From Desulfobulbus sp. (GTDB lineage Bacteria > Desulfobacterota > Desulfobulbia > Desulfobulbales > Desulfobulbaceae), in NCBI GenBank assembly GCA_028684915.1, contig JAQUEZ010000331.1:1-6059 (forward strand): a stretch of DNA of 6,059 nucleotides, written 5' to 3'. A program made the translations under genes and the position numbers. The first letter of the stretch is position 1; every line of letters starts with the position of its first letter. The notes beneath the pieces were generated by a model, which did no database searches, was not told the DNA's origin, and saw only the letters and a program-made list of their open reading frames with translations. Below are positions 5,722-6,059 of the stretch, piece after piece.

Positions 5722-6059
5722 TTAAGCGGCTTGCTTCATCCAGGTTTTTACATTCCTATCCCACTGAAAGCCTGCGGCCTTGAGCAGTTCCTTCTTGTCA
5801 AAGAGATGGTCGCCGATGGCGATGATCACCCCTTGGCGGTTCTCGAAGGTAACTCCGGCGATCTTGGGCAGGGTTGCCGAGGGATCGCTTTGGTTGACAG
5901 GTGGTTCAACGGGTTGGTTGGTTGTGGATGCTGGTTTTGTTTTCGGTTGCGTCGCGGTTGGTTGCGTTCGTTGCGTTCCCTGAAGGTAGACGTTCTTCAA
6001 CAGTCCCTTGTAGGCGTCGCTGCCGATGGACAACAGAGACATGCATTTCTGGATGGCAT
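5722..6059 (-). CDS. C-terminal part of a probable single-strand annealing protein (cut by right edge)
   Basis: The frame is open to the right edge. An internal ATG at 6042 gives 106 residues but has no Shine-Dalgarno, and the residues before it (AIQKC) belong to the same block, so this is most likely the tail of a longer gene. AIQKCMSLLSIGSDAYKG resembles the end of the fold in Rad52/Sak-like phage annealing proteins, which have a 'TDA..KALS.LGFGADVF.G' pattern here. Next comes a Thr/Pro/Gln-rich linker of about 40 residues. A C-terminal module, GVIIAIGDHLFDKKELLKAAGF then WDRNVKTW, recalls small domains with 'K.LGFRWD...K.W' signatures. The position directly upstream of an exonuclease and near ssb fits a recombination operon. 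The assignment rests on a short match to a remembered pattern, so it is tentative; the upstream part of the gene would settle it. Confidence 0.55.
   Translation of the reverse strand, partial: AIQKCMSLLSIGSDAYKGLLKNVYLQGTQRTQPTATQPKTKPASTTNQPVEPPVNQSDPSATLPKIAGVTFENRQGVIIAIGDHLFDKKELLKAAGFQWDRNVKTWMKQAA

Noticed and set aside
6040..6042. ATG at 6042 as the true start of the right-edge gene
   Set aside because: No Shine-Dalgarno precedes it, and the reading frame continues upstream with residues that fit the same conserved block.

Overview
This is a compact accessory region with every gene on the minus strand, so it reads from the right edge to the left. The gene set is typical of integrative conjugative elements, large plasmids or phage-like islands: a probable annealing-protein tail, a Cas4/RecB-type nuclease, SSB, a DUF6094-type methyltransferase, an SNF2-like helicase, and several small proteins of mobile-element type. 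GC content is fairly high, Shine-Dalgarno sites are strong (AAGGAGG/AGGAGA), and the SSB resembles proteobacterial SSBs. This suggests a proteobacterium or Desulfobacterota host, with low confidence below that level. There are no rRNAs, tRNAs, CRISPR repeats, insertion sequences or integrase genes in the window.

Layout in transcription order (high to low coordinates): (1) 6059-5722, C-terminal part of a probable single-strand annealing protein, cut by the right edge; (2) 5628-4657, PD-(D/E)XK nuclease with Cas4-type cysteines; (3) 4618-4382, small hypothetical protein; (4) 4287-3892, single-stranded DNA-binding protein; (5) 3802-3428, small phage/ICE-type protein; (6) 3431-3222, a frameshifted remnant of a small gene, overlapping gene 5 by ATGA; (7) 3203-2163, DUF6094-type SAM-dependent methyltransferase with an NPPY motif; (8) 2080-1514, unrecognised protein; (9) 1433 to beyond the left edge, SNF2-like DEVH helicase with an inserted zinc ribbon.

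Genes 1, 2 and 4 form a plausible homologous-recombination set (annealing protein, exonuclease, SSB), comparable in logic to the bet/exo/ssb genes of SXT-type elements. The methyltransferase and helicase further along may modify and remodel element DNA. Either could serve element maintenance or evasion of host restriction. This is inference.

The most striking signal lies between the genes. Four junctions (5637-5703, 4294-4361, 2085-2140, 1441-1500) carry the same architecture just upstream of the next start codon: an ACCCA box, an outer G-rich/C-rich stem, an internal loop, an inner UCCC(C)/GGG(G)A stem with a 3-5 nt loop, in three cases a U-containing tract, and then the Shine-Dalgarno. Stem sequences differ between copies but pairing is kept. 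In two of the four copies a wobble pair is compatible only with a minus-strand transcript; a fifth, simpler hairpin at 3831-3859 shows the same bias. Together these elements divide the genes into units: [nuclease + 78 aa], [SSB], [124 aa + remnant + methyltransferase], [188 aa], [helicase]. They look like a family of cis-acting leader RNAs controlling the element's genes, and are the best candidate here for something undescribed.
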